DNA from: Bifidobacterium cuniculi
Lineage (GTDB): Bacteria > Actinomycetota > Actinomycetes > Actinomycetales > Bifidobacteriaceae
DNA length: 64,000 bases
NCBI RefSeq assembly: GCF_000741575.1
Contig: NZ_JGYV01000001.1
Location: forward strand, 310,001 to 374,000
Direction: 5' to 3'
The notes beneath the pieces are model-generated. The model was not told the origin of the DNA and searched no databases. It saw nothing but the letters and a program-made list of their open reading frames with translations. Shown here in pieces: positions 52,363 to 62,025 of the stretch. Numbering within the stretch: the first letter of the stretch is position 1; every line of letters begins with the position of its first letter. Both the position numbers and the translations under genes were made by a program.

Positions 52363-55176
52363 GTGGCTTCTCAGGGAACATTGCTGGTAGTGGACGGCCA
52401 CTCATTGGCCTTCCGGGCCTTCTACGCCCTTCCCGTGGACAACTTCACCACCAGTGACGGCCAGCCCACGAATGCCGTATACGGGTTCCTGACCATGCTG
52501 TCCCAGGTCATCGAGACGGAACGGCCCGACCATCTCGGCATAGCCTTCGACGTCAAGGGAGGTACATTCCGCAACGAGTTGCTCACCCAGTACAAAGGCA
52601 CTCGCGAAGCGGCACCCGAGGAGCTGCTCAGCCAGCTGCCGCTCATCCAGGATGCCCTCAAGGCGCTCGGCGTGACCTATGTCGAGAAGCCGGGATACGA
52701 GGGAGACGACGTCATCGCCACCCTTGCGACCATGGGCGAGACGGCAGGGTACCGGACCTTGGTCCTGTCCGGTGACCGTGATGCCTTCCAGCTCATCGAC
52801 CGTGACATCACCGTACTGTATCCGGGATACCACTTCAAGGAACTCAGGCACATGACGCCTGAGGCGGTGGAGGAGAAGTACCATGTGACGCCGGCACAGT
52901 ACCCCGACTTGGCGGCATTGCGGGGCGAGACGGCTGACAACATCCCCGGCGTGCCAGGCGTCGGCGACGGGTTCGCTGCGAAATGGATCAACCAGTACGG
53001 TTCGCTCGAGGGCATCATCGAGCATGCCGACGACATCAAGGGCAAGAAGGGAGAAGCCCTCCGCGAGCACATCGACCAGGTCAAGCTCAACCGCAAGGTC
53101 AACGCCTTGGTCCGCGACCTCGACCTGGACGTCACGATCCAGGACCTGACGTTCGGTACGGTGCACCCAGCCGATGTGGAAAGCCTGTTCTCCACGCTGC
53201 AATTCGGGTCCAGGACACGCAAGAAACTGCTGCAGACCTTCAACGACGCCCCGGTAGCCGAGTATGCGTTGCCGGAGACCGCAAGTTCCGGCGCCATCGA
53301 CGATCCGATGGTGGATGCCGTCGACTCCCCGGCCTCGCTGGAGGCATGGGTGCAGCAACATTGCCCGGTCCCTGCCTCATATGAGTCGGCTCCCGATGCC
53401 TCCCTCAACGTGGTGGGGGAGTTCCATCGCGAGACCACGCAATGTACGCAGGCAGTCGAACAATCCTGGACGCTCGTGGCGGACGGGAGCGCCAAGCCGG
53501 GGCATGTCCGCATCGACCGCATGGCGCTCATGGCGGATGGACACGCCATATGCGTGGATCCTCACGACGGGACCCTGCAGGCGATGCTCCAGCGCGTGCT
53601 GGACATGCATGCATCGACCTTGGTGGTGCACGGCTACAAGGAACATGCGCACATGCTCGCGGCAGCCGGTCTGCACCTGCCCATGGTCCTGTTCGACACG
53701 CACTTGGCGGGCTATCTCATGGAACCCGATTTCCAGGGCGATTCAATCCAGGAGTGCGCCGAGCATTTCCTCGACGTCGAGGTGGAATCGTCGGACGACA
53801 CTTCGCAGGGAACGCTTGACCTCGGGGATGACACCGATGGCGGTGATGCAGGGGGCCGATGCATCCGCCTGGCCGCCTATGTCACGGCCTTGGGCCATTG
53901 CCTGGCGCCTCTCATCGAGGAACACCGCCAGTATCCGCTGTTGCGCGACATCGAGTTGCCGACATCCCGTGTCCTGTTCCTGATGGAACGGACCGGCGCA
54001 GCCGTGGACCGCAGCCGCATGCAGGGGCTCTACGACCAGTTCGCCGTCGAGTCGGAACAGATGAAGCAACTGGCCCAGGAAGCAGCCGGCCACGAGATCA
54101 ACATGGGCAGCCCCAAGCAGGTGGGCACCGTCTTGTTCGAGGAGATGGGGCTGGAACCCACCAAGAAGACCAAGAAGGGGTCCTACAGCACCAATGCTGC
54201 CGCCTTGCAGACGCTGTTCGAGCGTTCCGAGGAAGGCAGCCGGGACAATCGGTTCCTGGGGGCGCTCCTGCGTCATCGGGAGACCAACAAGCTCCAGCAG
54301 ATCGTGCGCACCCTGCTGGATGCCATCAACCCTGCCGACGGCCGCATCCACACCACGTTCACGCAGACCGTGACGACCACGGGACGGCTCAGTTCGGTGG
54401 ACCCGAACCTGCAGAACATCCCGAACCGCAATGCGGACGGCCGTGAGATCCGTTCGGGGTTCATTCCGGGGGAGGGCTTCGAATCCCTGCTCAGCGCCGA
54501 CTATTCACAAGTCGAGTTGCGCATCATGGCCGAGTTGTCCGGCGACGAGGCCCTGATCGAAGCGTTCCGTTCCGGTGCGGATTTCCACCGGTACGTGGCA
54601 GGACTGGTATTCGGCATACCGGCTGAGGAGGTCAGCGCCGACCAGCGGAGCCACGTCAAGGCCATGAGCTACGGGTTGGCCTACGGCCTGAGCACGTATG
54701 GGCTCAGCCAGCAACTGGGGGTCTCTACCCGTGAGGCCAACGACCTCAAGAACCAGTACTTCCAGACCTTCGGCAAGGTACATGACTACCTGGAAACCCT
54801 GGTGTCGAACGCGCGCAAGACCGGCTACACGGAGACGATCTTCGGACGGCGCCGCTACTTCCCGCAGCTGCGTTCCCTCAACCGCACGGCCCGCGACGCC
54901 GCCGAACGTGGCGCGCTCAATGCGCCCATCCAGGGATCGGCAGCAGACATCATGAAGATCGCGATGATCCGGGCCCAGCGCGCGCTCGACGACAGGCGCT
55001 TGCACAGCCGCATCGCATTGCAGATCCATGACGAACTCGTCGTGGAAATCGCGACCGGCGAGCAGGAAGTCGTGGTTCCTCTCGTCAAGGACGCCATGGA
55101 ACATGCCGTACACCTGGCAGTGCCCCTTGACGTCTCCACGGGCGTCGGCCCCAATTGGCAGGCTGCTGCACACTGA
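52363..55176 (+). CDS. polA: DNA polymerase I
   Basis: 937 residues from GTG 52363, chosen for GGAAGG eight bases upstream; GTG 52315 is an upstream alternative. The N-terminal 5'-3' exonuclease has LLVVDGHSLAFRAFYALP and YEGDDVIATL. The middle 3'-5' exonuclease-like region has lost the DxE and NxxxD proofreading motifs, as in other actinobacterial PolA. The polymerase domain shows TGRLSSVDPNLQNIPNR, motif A LSADYSQVELRIMAEL, motif B with HVKAMSYGLAYG, and motif C LQIHDELV. It fills gaps in repair and removes Okazaki primers. Confidence 0.97.
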   Translation: MASQGTLLVVDGHSLAFRAFYALPVDNFTTSDGQPTNAVYGFLTMLSQVIETERPDHLGIAFDVKGGTFRNELLTQYKGTREAAPEELLSQLPLIQDALKALGVTYVEKPGYEGDDVIATLATMGETAGYRTLVLSGDRDAFQLIDRDITVLYPGYHFKELRHMTPEAVEEKYHVTPAQYPDLAALRGETADNIPGVPGVGDGFAAKWINQYGSLEGIIEHADDIKGKKGEALREHIDQVKLNRKVNALVRDLDLDVTIQDLTFGTVHPADVESLFSTLQFGSRTRKKLLQTFNDAPVAEYALPETASSGAIDDPMVDAVDSPASLEAWVQQHCPVPASYESAPDASLNVVGEFHRETTQCTQAVEQSWTLVADGSAKPGHVRIDRMALMADGHAICVDPHDGTLQAMLQRVLDMHASTLVVHGYKEHAHMLAAAGLHLPMVLFDTHLAGYLMEPDFQGDSIQECAEHFLDVEVESSDDTSQGTLDLGDDTDGGDAGGRCIRLAAYVTALGHCLAPLIEEHRQYPLLRDIELPTSRVLFLMERTGAAVDRSRMQGLYDQFAVESEQMKQLAQEAAGHEINMGSPKQVGTVLFEEMGLEPTKKTKKGSYSTNAAALQTLFERSEEGSRDNRFLGALLRHRETNKLQQIVRTLLDAINPADGRIHTTFTQTVTTTGRLSSVDPNLQNIPNRNADGREIRSGFIPGEGFESLLSADYSQVELRIMAELSGDEALIEAFRSGADFHRYVAGLVFGIPAEEVSADQRSHVKAMSYGLAYGLSTYGLSQQLGVSTREANDLKNQYFQTFGKVHDYLETLVSNARKTGYTETIFGRRRYFPQLRSLNRTARDAAERGALNAPIQGSAADIMKIAMIRAQRALDDRRLHSRIALQIHDELVVEIATGEQEVVVPLVKDAMEHAVHLAVPLDVSTGVGPNWQAAAH

Positions 55177-55216
55177 CACGGCCTGCTCCGAGCGAGACAT
55201 GAAAGGGAAATGACCT

Positions 55217-56155
55217 ATGGCGAACCTCAAACAGGTCGTGGACATACTTGAGACGCTGTATCCGCTGCGCTATGCCGAAGAGTGGGACCATCCGGGCCTC
55301 ATCGTAGGCGATCTGGAGGATTCCGTGCAATCCATCGTCTTCGCCGCCGACCCGACGATGGACGTGGTGCAGCGCGCCGTCGGCGGGGGAGCGGATCTGC
55401 TCGTCACCCACCATCCGCTGTTCTTCCGATCCGTGCATGAAGTCTCCGGCATGGGGTTCCGCGGCCGCATCGTGCGCATGCTCAACGAGGTACATTGTGG
55501 CCTGTGGGTCGGCCATACCAACGCGGATGCCGCATGGCGGGGCGTCGGCATGGCGGCCGCCGACGGCTTCGGCCTGGTCGACCAGACGCCGCTCCAGCCC
55601 ATCGCCGATCCTTCCTACGCGCATCCCGTAGGCCTGGGCAGGGTAGGGCGATTGCCCGAGCCCATGACGCTGCGGTCCTTCGCCCACGTGGTCGCGGAAG
55701 CATTGCCCGCCACCAACCTGGGCGTCCAGGTTGCCGGAGACCTCGATGCCATGGTGGAGACAGTCGCGGTGATGCCCGGTTCCGGTGACTCCATGTTCCC
55801 CGAGATCAATGCACTGGGCGTCGATGTCTACGTCACCAGTGACCTGCGTCACCATCCCGCCACCGACGAACTGCAGCAGGCTGCCTATGAGGCTTTCCTG
55901 CGTGCCAAGGGGATCATGGTGGGACATGGCGATGCACATATGCGTCCCGCCCTCATCAATACGCCGCACAGCGCCATTGAATCGATGTGGTTCGCCTATG
56001 CCATGCATGACGTGCCGGATGCCGTGCAAATGGCGACAGGTGACCGGCCCGAAGTGCATTGGGACAAGACCAATACCGACCCATGGGACATGGTCGTCGG
56101 CAGCAACGCTACGGCAGGAAGGACAGAGGGACGTGGCATCGAACGACCTGCATGA
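55217..56155 (+). CDS. NIF3 / DUF34 family metal-binding protein
   Basis: 312 residues. Landmarks: EEWDHPGLIVGD, LLVTHHPLFF with metal-binding His65-His66, GLWVGHTNADAAWRGVG, AVMPGSGDSMFPEI, and ASDLRHH-type YVTSDLRHHPATDEL. Near the C-terminus the family's second metal motif (H-x3-E) reads VGHGDAHMRP, with His at the Glu position. The family is named NIF3 or GTP cyclohydrolase 1 type 2 and its true activity is unsettled. GGGAAATGACC precedes the ATG. It overlaps the following NUDIX gene by 23 bp. Confidence 0.9.
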   Translation: MANLKQVVDILETLYPLRYAEEWDHPGLIVGDLEDSVQSIVFAADPTMDVVQRAVGGGADLLVTHHPLFFRSVHEVSGMGFRGRIVRMLNEVHCGLWVGHTNADAAWRGVGMAAADGFGLVDQTPLQPIADPSYAHPVGLGRVGRLPEPMTLRSFAHVVAEALPATNLGVQVAGDLDAMVETVAVMPGSGDSMFPEINALGVDVYVTSDLRHHPATDELQQAAYEAFLRAKGIMVGHGDAHMRPALINTPHSAIESMWFAYAMHDVPDAVQMATGDRPEVHWDKTNTDPWDMVVGSNATAGRTEGRGIERPA

Positions 56156-56750
56156 GATCACGTGGAAAGGCGACGACCTGAACATGGAAGTGCCCGCGCG
56201 CATCCTCTCCGATGTCACCGAGTACACGGGGGCGATCTTCAGCGTCCACGAACGGCGTATCGCCCTGACGCACAGGAACGGCGACCGCACGGTCATCACC
56301 CGCCAGGTGATCGAGCACGCGCCGTGCGTGGTCATGCTCGTGCACGATGCCGCTGCCGACCGATACCTCGTCGAGCGGGAGTACCGTGCCGGTTCCGGCA
56401 TCTACGCCTACGGGTTGCCGGCCGGCCTCATCGACGCCCATGAGCCGCCGCAGCATGCGGCCTTGCGTGAATTGCGAGAGGAAACCGGTGTCGTCCCCGA
56501 CGGAACACCCCGGATCGACCATGTCGGCGACTGCTATTCGTCGGAAGGCATGACCGACGAGCTTGCACACATCAGCGTCATCCACCTCGACGGATGGCAT
56601 CATGCACCCACCGAATTCGACCCGGACGAGCATGTCGAATCCGCCTGGGTCAGTTGGCGGGAACTCAAGAGGATGCCCATCACGGCCTCCAATTCGATCA
56701 TCGCAATCCAGCACGAGGAGCTGCGTCGGCTGCGCGAACGCCTTGACTGA
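56133..56750 (+). CDS. NUDIX hydrolase with intact box
   Basis: 205 residues from GTG 56133, inside the last codons of the NIF3 gene, with AGAGGGAC upstream; ATG 56184 would give a shorter form. The box is complete: GLIDAHEPPQHAALRELREETG follows G-x5-E-x7-RE-U-xEE-x-G. The region YLVEREYRAGSGIYAYGLPAG and the C-terminal ASNSIIAIQHEEL resemble ADP-ribose/ADP-sugar pyrophosphatases. glgX follows 57 bp downstream, so a link to ADP-glucose metabolism is possible but unproven (inference). Confidence 0.88.
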   Translation: MASNDLHEITWKGDDLNMEVPARILSDVTEYTGAIFSVHERRIALTHRNGDRTVITRQVIEHAPCVVMLVHDAAADRYLVEREYRAGSGIYAYGLPAGLIDAHEPPQHAALRELREETGVVPDGTPRIDHVGDCYSSEGMTDELAHISVIHLDGWHHAPTEFDPDEHVESAWVSWRELKRMPITASNSIIAIQHEELRRLRERLD

Positions 56751-56794
56751 CACCGTCGCCTATGATACGCATGGCGAAACGAACAGGTGTATGC

Positions 56795-56800
56795 CATACT
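56795..56800 (+). promoter_or_regulatory. -10-like CATACT, 7 nt before glgX start
   Basis: Preceded by TGC (extended -10), then CATACT, GGAACAT, ATG 56808. An upstream in-frame GTG (56787) lies before this promoter and cannot be on its transcript. Confidence 0.55.
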
Positions 56801-56807
56801 GGAACAT

Positions 56808-58952
56808 ATGCAGACAAGACCTGGATCCATGTATCCCCTTGGCGCCACCTATGACGGCGCCGGCGTGAATTTCGCAATGTTCTCCAAGATGGCCCAGAAG
56901 GTGGAACTGTGCCTCTTCGATGACGAAGACAACGAGACCCGCATCGAATTGACGGAGCAGAACTCCTATGTCTGGCACATCTACGTCCCGGGAATCCAGC
57001 CGGGACAGCGCTACGGATACCGCGTATACGGCCCATACAACCCGAACAACGGTGAATGGTGCAACCCCAACAAGCTCCTCCTCGACCCCTATGCCAAGGC
57101 CATCGAGGGCAACGTGGACGGCGACGAGAGCCTCTATTCATACTGGTTCAACGACGCGGACAACCCCGGCAACCTCAACGACCTCGACTCGGCAGCCCAC
57201 ACCATGAAATCGGCGGTCATCAACCCCTTCTTCGACTGGGGCAACGACCAGCATCCCTTCATCCCCTATTCCGACTCCGTGATCTATGAGGCACACGTCC
57301 GGGGCATGACGAACCTCAACAAGCACGTGCCGCCGGAAATCCGGGGCACCTATGCCGGACTGGCGCACCCAAGCGTCATCTCCTACCTCAAGTCACTGGG
57401 TGTGACGGCCATCGAACTCATGCCCATCCACCAGTTCGTCAACGACCCCTTCCTCCAGGAGAAGGGACTCAACAACTACTGGGGATACAACACCATCGGT
57501 TTCTTCGCCCCCCACAACGCCTACTCAAGTTCAGGCCAACGAGGCGAACAGGTCAACGAATTCCGCTCCATGGTCAAGCAGTTCCATGCGGCCGGCATCG
57601 AGGTCATCCTCGACGTGGTCTACAACCATACCGCGGAAGGCAACCACATGGGCCCCACGCTGAGCTTCAAGGGCATCGACAACGTGTCCTACTACCGTCT
57701 CGTGGACAACGACCCCCTGCACTATTTCGACACCACCGGAACCGGCAATTCCCTGCTCATGCGTTCACCCCAGGCGCTGCAGCTGATCACCGACTCGTTG
57801 CGCTACTGGGTGCAGGAAATGCACGTCGACGGTTTCCGCTTCGACTTGGCGGCCACACTCGCACGACAGTTCCAGGAAGTCGACAAGCTGTCGGCATTCT
57901 TCGACATCGTGCAGCAGGATCCCATCATCAGCCGCGTCAAGCTCATCGCCGAACCCTGGGACCTGGGATCCGGCGGCTACCAAGTCGGCGGCTTCCCCCC
58001 GAACTGGTCGGAATGGAACGGTCACTTCCGCGACTGCGTGCGCGATTTCTGGCGCTCGCAGCCGTCCACGCTGCCCGAGTTCGCCAGCCGCATCATGGGC
58101 AGCTCCGACCTGTACCAGCACAATGGACGCAAGCCGGTCGCCTCGATCAATTTCGTCACCGCGCATGACGGCTTCACCATGAACGACCTGGTGAGCTACA
58201 ACAACAAGCACAACGAGGCCAACGGGGAAGACAACCGCGACGGCGAGAGCAACAACCGCTCCTGGAACTGCGGGGTGGAAGGCCCCACCACGATCCGTGA
58301 CGTCAACGAACTGCGCCACCGCCAGATGCGCAACATGTTCTCCACGCTCCTGTTCAGCCAAGGCATCCCCATGATCTGCGGCGGCGACGAGGTCGCGCGC
58401 ACGCAGCTGGGCAACAACAACGGGTACTGCCAGGACAACGAACTCTCCTGGACCCATTGGGAACTTGAGGACTACCAGCAGGACATGCTGGACTTCGTCT
58501 CGAAGCTCGTGCACATGCGCCTCGAACATCCCGTCCTGCACCGGCGGCGCTTCTTCACCGGACGCGACGGCGACATGCAACCGGACCAGCTTCCACAGGT
58601 GGAATGGTTCGATTATAAAGGCACGATCATGGACATGGACGCATGGTCCAACACGCACGCCTTTTCGATCATGGTGTTCCTTAACGGCAATGACATTCCC
58701 GAGGCGGATTGGTACGGCAATCGGATGGTCGACAACGACTTCATCCTCATCTTCAATGCCCATTACGAGCCCATCATGTTCACATTGCCGGATGAGCAAT
58801 ACGGGCGTCGGTGGAAGCTGGTGGTGGACACCCACAACCCCAAGGGTCCCGAACTCAACTACGAGGCAGGTTTCGCCATCACGGCGCAGTCACGCAGCTT
58901 CCTGCTCCTCATGAGCGATGACAAGCGAGACCGCGAGGACAGGAAGTACTGA
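56808..58952 (+). CDS. glgX: Glycogen debranching enzyme
   Basis: 714 residues, GH13 isoamylase type (GlgX/TreX). An N-terminal CBM48-like domain (GSMYPLGATYDGAGVNFAMF) precedes the barrel: AIELMPIHQF, NYWGYNTIGFFAPHNAYSS, DVVYNHTAEGNHMGPT, VDGFRFDLAATL with the nucleophile Asp, LIAEPWDLGSGGYQVGGF with the acid/base Glu, and NFVTAHDGFTMNDLVSY. It hydrolyses alpha-1,6 branch points of glycogen limit dextrins. Leaderless-type start at 56808. A hairpin terminator follows. Partner enzyme GlgB is at 34255. Confidence 0.97.
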   Translation: MQTRPGSMYPLGATYDGAGVNFAMFSKMAQKVELCLFDDEDNETRIELTEQNSYVWHIYVPGIQPGQRYGYRVYGPYNPNNGEWCNPNKLLLDPYAKAIEGNVDGDESLYSYWFNDADNPGNLNDLDSAAHTMKSAVINPFFDWGNDQHPFIPYSDSVIYEAHVRGMTNLNKHVPPEIRGTYAGLAHPSVISYLKSLGVTAIELMPIHQFVNDPFLQEKGLNNYWGYNTIGFFAPHNAYSSSGQRGEQVNEFRSMVKQFHAAGIEVILDVVYNHTAEGNHMGPTLSFKGIDNVSYYRLVDNDPLHYFDTTGTGNSLLMRSPQALQLITDSLRYWVQEMHVDGFRFDLAATLARQFQEVDKLSAFFDIVQQDPIISRVKLIAEPWDLGSGGYQVGGFPPNWSEWNGHFRDCVRDFWRSQPSTLPEFASRIMGSSDLYQHNGRKPVASINFVTAHDGFTMNDLVSYNNKHNEANGEDNRDGESNNRSWNCGVEGPTTIRDVNELRHRQMRNMFSTLLFSQGIPMICGGDEVARTQLGNNNGYCQDNELSWTHWELEDYQQDMLDFVSKLVHMRLEHPVLHRRRFFTGRDGDMQPDQLPQVEWFDYKGTIMDMDAWSNTHAFSIMVFLNGNDIPEADWYGNRMVDNDFILIFNAHYEPIMFTLPDEQYGRRWKLVVDTHNPKGPELNYEAGFAITAQSRSFLLLMSDDKRDREDRKY

Positions 58953-58962
58953 CGGACATGCA

Positions 58963-58996
58963 GACGGTACCCATGCCAAGAGGCATGGGTACCGTC
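58963..58996 (+). terminator. glgX terminator
   Basis: Perfect 15-bp arms (58963-58977, 58982-58996), AAGA loop; no U-tract. Confidence 0.8.
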
Positions 58997-59163
58997 CGTC
59001 TCTGGGATGCCATGGTCATTGCATCCAGCGCAGCCTGCGATCCGCTGCAACACGGCAGGCCAGGAAGGAGCCGGATTGTAGGCAATTGTCACCCAGTGTT
59101 ACCATGAATCCCTGCAGCGGAAAAACCGGGAAGACGAAAAGGGTGGAACTCCAAGGAAAGAAG

Positions 59164-59237
59164 TCGGGCCGACAGGATTTGAACCTGCGACATCCTGCTC
59201 CCAAAGCAGGCGCGCTACCAAACTGCGCTACGGCCCG
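59164..59237 (-). tRNA. tRNA-Pro(UGG)
   Basis: 74-nt cloverleaf on the minus strand: acceptor CGGGCCG pairs with CGGCCCG, discriminator A, no CCA. The anticodon stem CCTGC/GCAGG with loop TTTGGGA gives TGG. The T-arm with GGTTCAAATCC is canonical. Confidence 0.95.
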
Positions 59238-59342
59238 ATATGCCTGCGGGCGGAAAACCGTCACAAGGCACAAGCCATCACTATAGCATAAGCTAGGTAG
59301 CGTCCGCAAATCATCGAGAAGACAGCCAGGAAGGGCACCCCC

Positions 59343-60569
59343 ATGAAGAGACACCAGAACGCCGAGGCCGCAGGACTGATCTCCTTCCTGGTCTGTGGAT
59401 GCATAGGCGGTACCGGCACCTGGCTCTACATGCAGCTTGCCCCGGCCCTCATGCAGCTGATGCAGCGCCGGTTCATCGCCAGCTCGGCGATCATCGCGGC
59501 ATGCGGCATGGTGTCGTTCATCGTCGGCTATGTCCATGCCTCCATCACTTCTTTTTCGACGCGCTCGGGGTGGGTGGTCATCCTGAGGCGCGCAGTGGAG
59601 ATCGTCGCCTTGGCGATGGTCTATGCCGCCACCTTGTTCGTCACGTCGTTCCTCGTGTTCTCCGTGGTGAACCTGCTGATGGGCCATGCCTTGTTCAGCA
59701 CGTACCTGGTCGCAGTGAGTGCATCGCTTGCGGGCATGGGCGGATACCTGACCTTCGTGCAGGCCGAGCTCATGGACGCCAAGACCCTTGCGTCCCTGCT
59801 GTTCGTCTTCGTGCTCTCGGGCGTGGGAACCGCCTGCGTGACCAATGACAACACGGGTTGGTACAACAACAACTTCTCGCAGTTGGGCGACCGTACGACC
59901 TTTGCCGCCACAATGTTCAACGTCACCTTGATCCTCGGCGGCATCTGCGTCATGATCATCAGCTACTTCGCCCTGACCGAGCTGGCCACTACCTACAAGG
60001 TGACCGATGCCGACGGTTCGGTCACCATCCGTCATATCCATACCCGGTACCACATTCCCCGCTTCAGGACACGCTTGGCCATCATGGGCACCCTCCTGTT
60101 CCTGTGCGGATTGGCCTTCGTCGGCATCGGAACCTTCCGCTACACGCCGCATCCTTTCCTTCATGACCTCTTTGCGCGTACCATGGCCCTGTGGATGGGA
60201 CTGCTGATTCTCGGATTGCCATGGTGGGCGCCCCAGCTGTCCAATGCATTCTATGTCGTGTCCGATGTGTGCGCCTTGGTGGTGGTGTTCCTAGGAGTGG
60301 CATGGCTGCGTGGCATGACGCCGTTGACGAACGTGGAGGCTGCCTGCGGCTTGATGTTCCTCGGTTGGTTCATCGTATTCTGCCGGCAGATCGCAGCCAT
60401 CGAGGCCGACCGTATCCAGCAGCAGATAGCCGAGCGGCAGCCGATGGATGCGGCGATGGTACGGCAGTTGGTGGGGCAACGTGAGCAGGAGGAATTCGAC
60501 CCCGTACTTTCCACCACCCATAATCCTGTCTACGACGCAAGCGACATGGTCACCGGCTCCCGGCCATGA
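59343..60569 (+). CDS. Polytopic membrane protein of unknown function
   Basis: 408 residues with about ten hydrophobic helices (segments beginning AGLISFLVCGCIGG, IIAACGMVSFIVGYV, IVALAMVYAATLFVTSFLVF, YLVAVSASLAGMGGYLTF, LASLLFVFVLSGVGTACV, FNVTLILGGICVMIISYF, LAIMGTLLFLCGLAFVGIG, LWMGLLILGLPWW, VVSDVCALVVVFLGVAWL and GLMFLGWFIVFCRQIAA), and a charged C-terminal tail of about 50 residues in the cytoplasm. No catalytic motif recognised. AGGAAGGGCACCCCC precedes ATG 59343. It is followed by aroA after 51 bp. I do not recognise the family. Confidence 0.78.
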   Translation: MKRHQNAEAAGLISFLVCGCIGGTGTWLYMQLAPALMQLMQRRFIASSAIIAACGMVSFIVGYVHASITSFSTRSGWVVILRRAVEIVALAMVYAATLFVTSFLVFSVVNLLMGHALFSTYLVAVSASLAGMGGYLTFVQAELMDAKTLASLLFVFVLSGVGTACVTNDNTGWYNNNFSQLGDRTTFAATMFNVTLILGGICVMIISYFALTELATTYKVTDADGSVTIRHIHTRYHIPRFRTRLAIMGTLLFLCGLAFVGIGTFRYTPHPFLHDLFARTMALWMGLLILGLPWWAPQLSNAFYVVSDVCALVVVFLGVAWLRGMTPLTNVEAACGLMFLGWFIVFCRQIAAIEADRIQQQIAERQPMDAAMVRQLVGQREQEEFDPVLSTTHNPVYDASDMVTGSRP

Positions 60570-60607
60570 GCCGAACATCGGAATCGTCCCAGTTCTGGGG
60601 CGGTCAT

Positions 60608-60613
60608 TACCAT
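60608..60613 (+). promoter_or_regulatory. -10-like TACCAT before aroA
   Basis: TACCAT, GGAGGAC, ATG 60621. Weak hexamer; the spacer holds GGAGG but only 2 nt from the ATG. Confidence 0.35.
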
Positions 60614-60620
60614 GGAGGAC

Positions 60621-62012
60621 ATGACACAAGCAGATCTTTGGCCGGCTCCGACGGCTACAGGCCGGCTGGACGCCGTCGTGGCCGTTCCCGGCAGCAAGTC
60701 ACTTTCCAACCGATATCTTGTCCTGGCGGCCATGGGGAACAAGCCCGTGGACATCCTTGGCCTGTTGCGGTCACGGGACACCGAACTGATGATGGACGCC
60801 CTGCGTGCATTGGGCGTGATCTGCGCGGTGGATGGGCAGGATCCCGCCCACGTGACGGTGACACCGCCAGTCGATGGCGTCTTCAACGGGGACGTGGACA
60901 TATACTGCGGGTTGGCGGGCACCGTGATGCGCTTCGTGCCGCCGATGGCCCTCTATGCCGACGGGCCTGTGCGTTTCGACGGCGATGGGCAGGCGTACCA
61001 GCGTCCCATGGGACCACTGCTGGACGGCCTGGAACAACTCGGTGCACGCATCGTGTACGAAGGAGAGGCCGGGCATTTGCCGTTCACGGTGTTTCCGCCC
61101 GCCAGCTTCCCGGAGAATCCCCATGGGGAAGCTGCACAGGTGCGTATCGACTCGTCAAGCTCCTCCCAGTTCGTCTCGGGGCTCTTGCTGGCGGCATCGC
61201 GATTGCCTGACGGCGTGACCCTGCGTCATGAGGGACACAGCCTGCCCAGCATGCCGCATATCCGTATGACCATGGAGGACATCGCCTTTGCCGGGGGTTC
61301 GGTGACGTTCGAAGCGCCGGCGACGTGGCGGCTCCGTCACCGTTCCCTGCAGCTGCCCTCGTCGGTGACGGTGGAACCTGACCTGTCGAATGCCGCGCCG
61401 TTCCTGGGTGCCGCATTGATTGCCGGAGGCTCGGTCAGCGTCCCGCATTGGCCGGCGCACACGACGCAGCCTGGAGGCTTGCTGCCGATGATGCTTCGCG
61501 CCTTCGGCGCCGAGGTCTCCCTTGACGGGATGGACGTGACGGATGCGGATGCCCTGTCCACGTTGGACGACCACCACGCAGGGGTGCTGACGGTACGGGG
61601 TACCGGTGCAATCCATGGATTGGGGGAATACGATCTGTCGGCGGCGGGTGAGATCGCCCCGAGCATTGCCGCCATCGCCGTCTTTGCGGATCGTCCCAGT
61701 TCCCTAGTGGGAATCGGCCATCTGCGTGGCCATGAGACGGACCGCCTGCATGCCTTGGTCACCGAGATCGAGCGTGTCGGATCGCGGGCCAGTGAACTGG
61801 CTGATGGCATCGCCATCGATCCGGTGCCGGACAGTGGCCTCCACGGTGCCGTGATGGAGACCTATGCCGATCATCGCATGGCGACGTTCGCCGCGATGCT
61901 GGGCCTGCGCATTCCCGGCATCGAAGTGGTGGATGTGCAGACCACTCGCAAGACCATTCCTGACTTCACCGGCATGTGGCAGGCCATGCTGGACCAGAAT
62001 GCCCCTGCATAG
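60621..62012 (+). CDS. aroA: 3-phosphoshikimate 1-carboxyvinyltransferase (EPSP synthase)
   Basis: 463 residues. Joins shikimate-3-phosphate and phosphoenolpyruvate in the aromatic amino-acid pathway. Seen: AVPGSKSLSNRYLVLAAMG, LRSRDTELMMDAL, GLAGTVMRFVPPMA, DSSSSSQFVSGLLLAA-type SSSSQFVSGLLL, and the C-terminal TYADHRMATFAAMLGLRIPG. The length is slightly above E. coli AroA. ATG 60612 is the alternative start. It converges on ackA across a perfect 58-bp palindrome. Confidence 0.95.
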   Translation: MTQADLWPAPTATGRLDAVVAVPGSKSLSNRYLVLAAMGNKPVDILGLLRSRDTELMMDALRALGVICAVDGQDPAHVTVTPPVDGVFNGDVDIYCGLAGTVMRFVPPMALYADGPVRFDGDGQAYQRPMGPLLDGLEQLGARIVYEGEAGHLPFTVFPPASFPENPHGEAAQVRIDSSSSSQFVSGLLLAASRLPDGVTLRHEGHSLPSMPHIRMTMEDIAFAGGSVTFEAPATWRLRHRSLQLPSSVTVEPDLSNAAPFLGAALIAGGSVSVPHWPAHTTQPGGLLPMMLRAFGAEVSLDGMDVTDADALSTLDDHHAGVLTVRGTGAIHGLGEYDLSAAGEIAPSIAAIAVFADRPSSLVGIGHLRGHETDRLHALVTEIERVGSRASELADGIAIDPVPDSGLHGAVMETYADHRMATFAAMLGLRIPGIEVVDVQTTRKTIPDFTGMWQAMLDQNAPA

Positions 62013-62025
62013 AGACGTGGACCGG

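Noticed and set aside
53264-53983. Frameshift in the PolA proofreading region
   Set aside because: The reading frame is open and flanking motifs are intact; loss of exonuclease motifs is the usual actinobacterial state, not a break.
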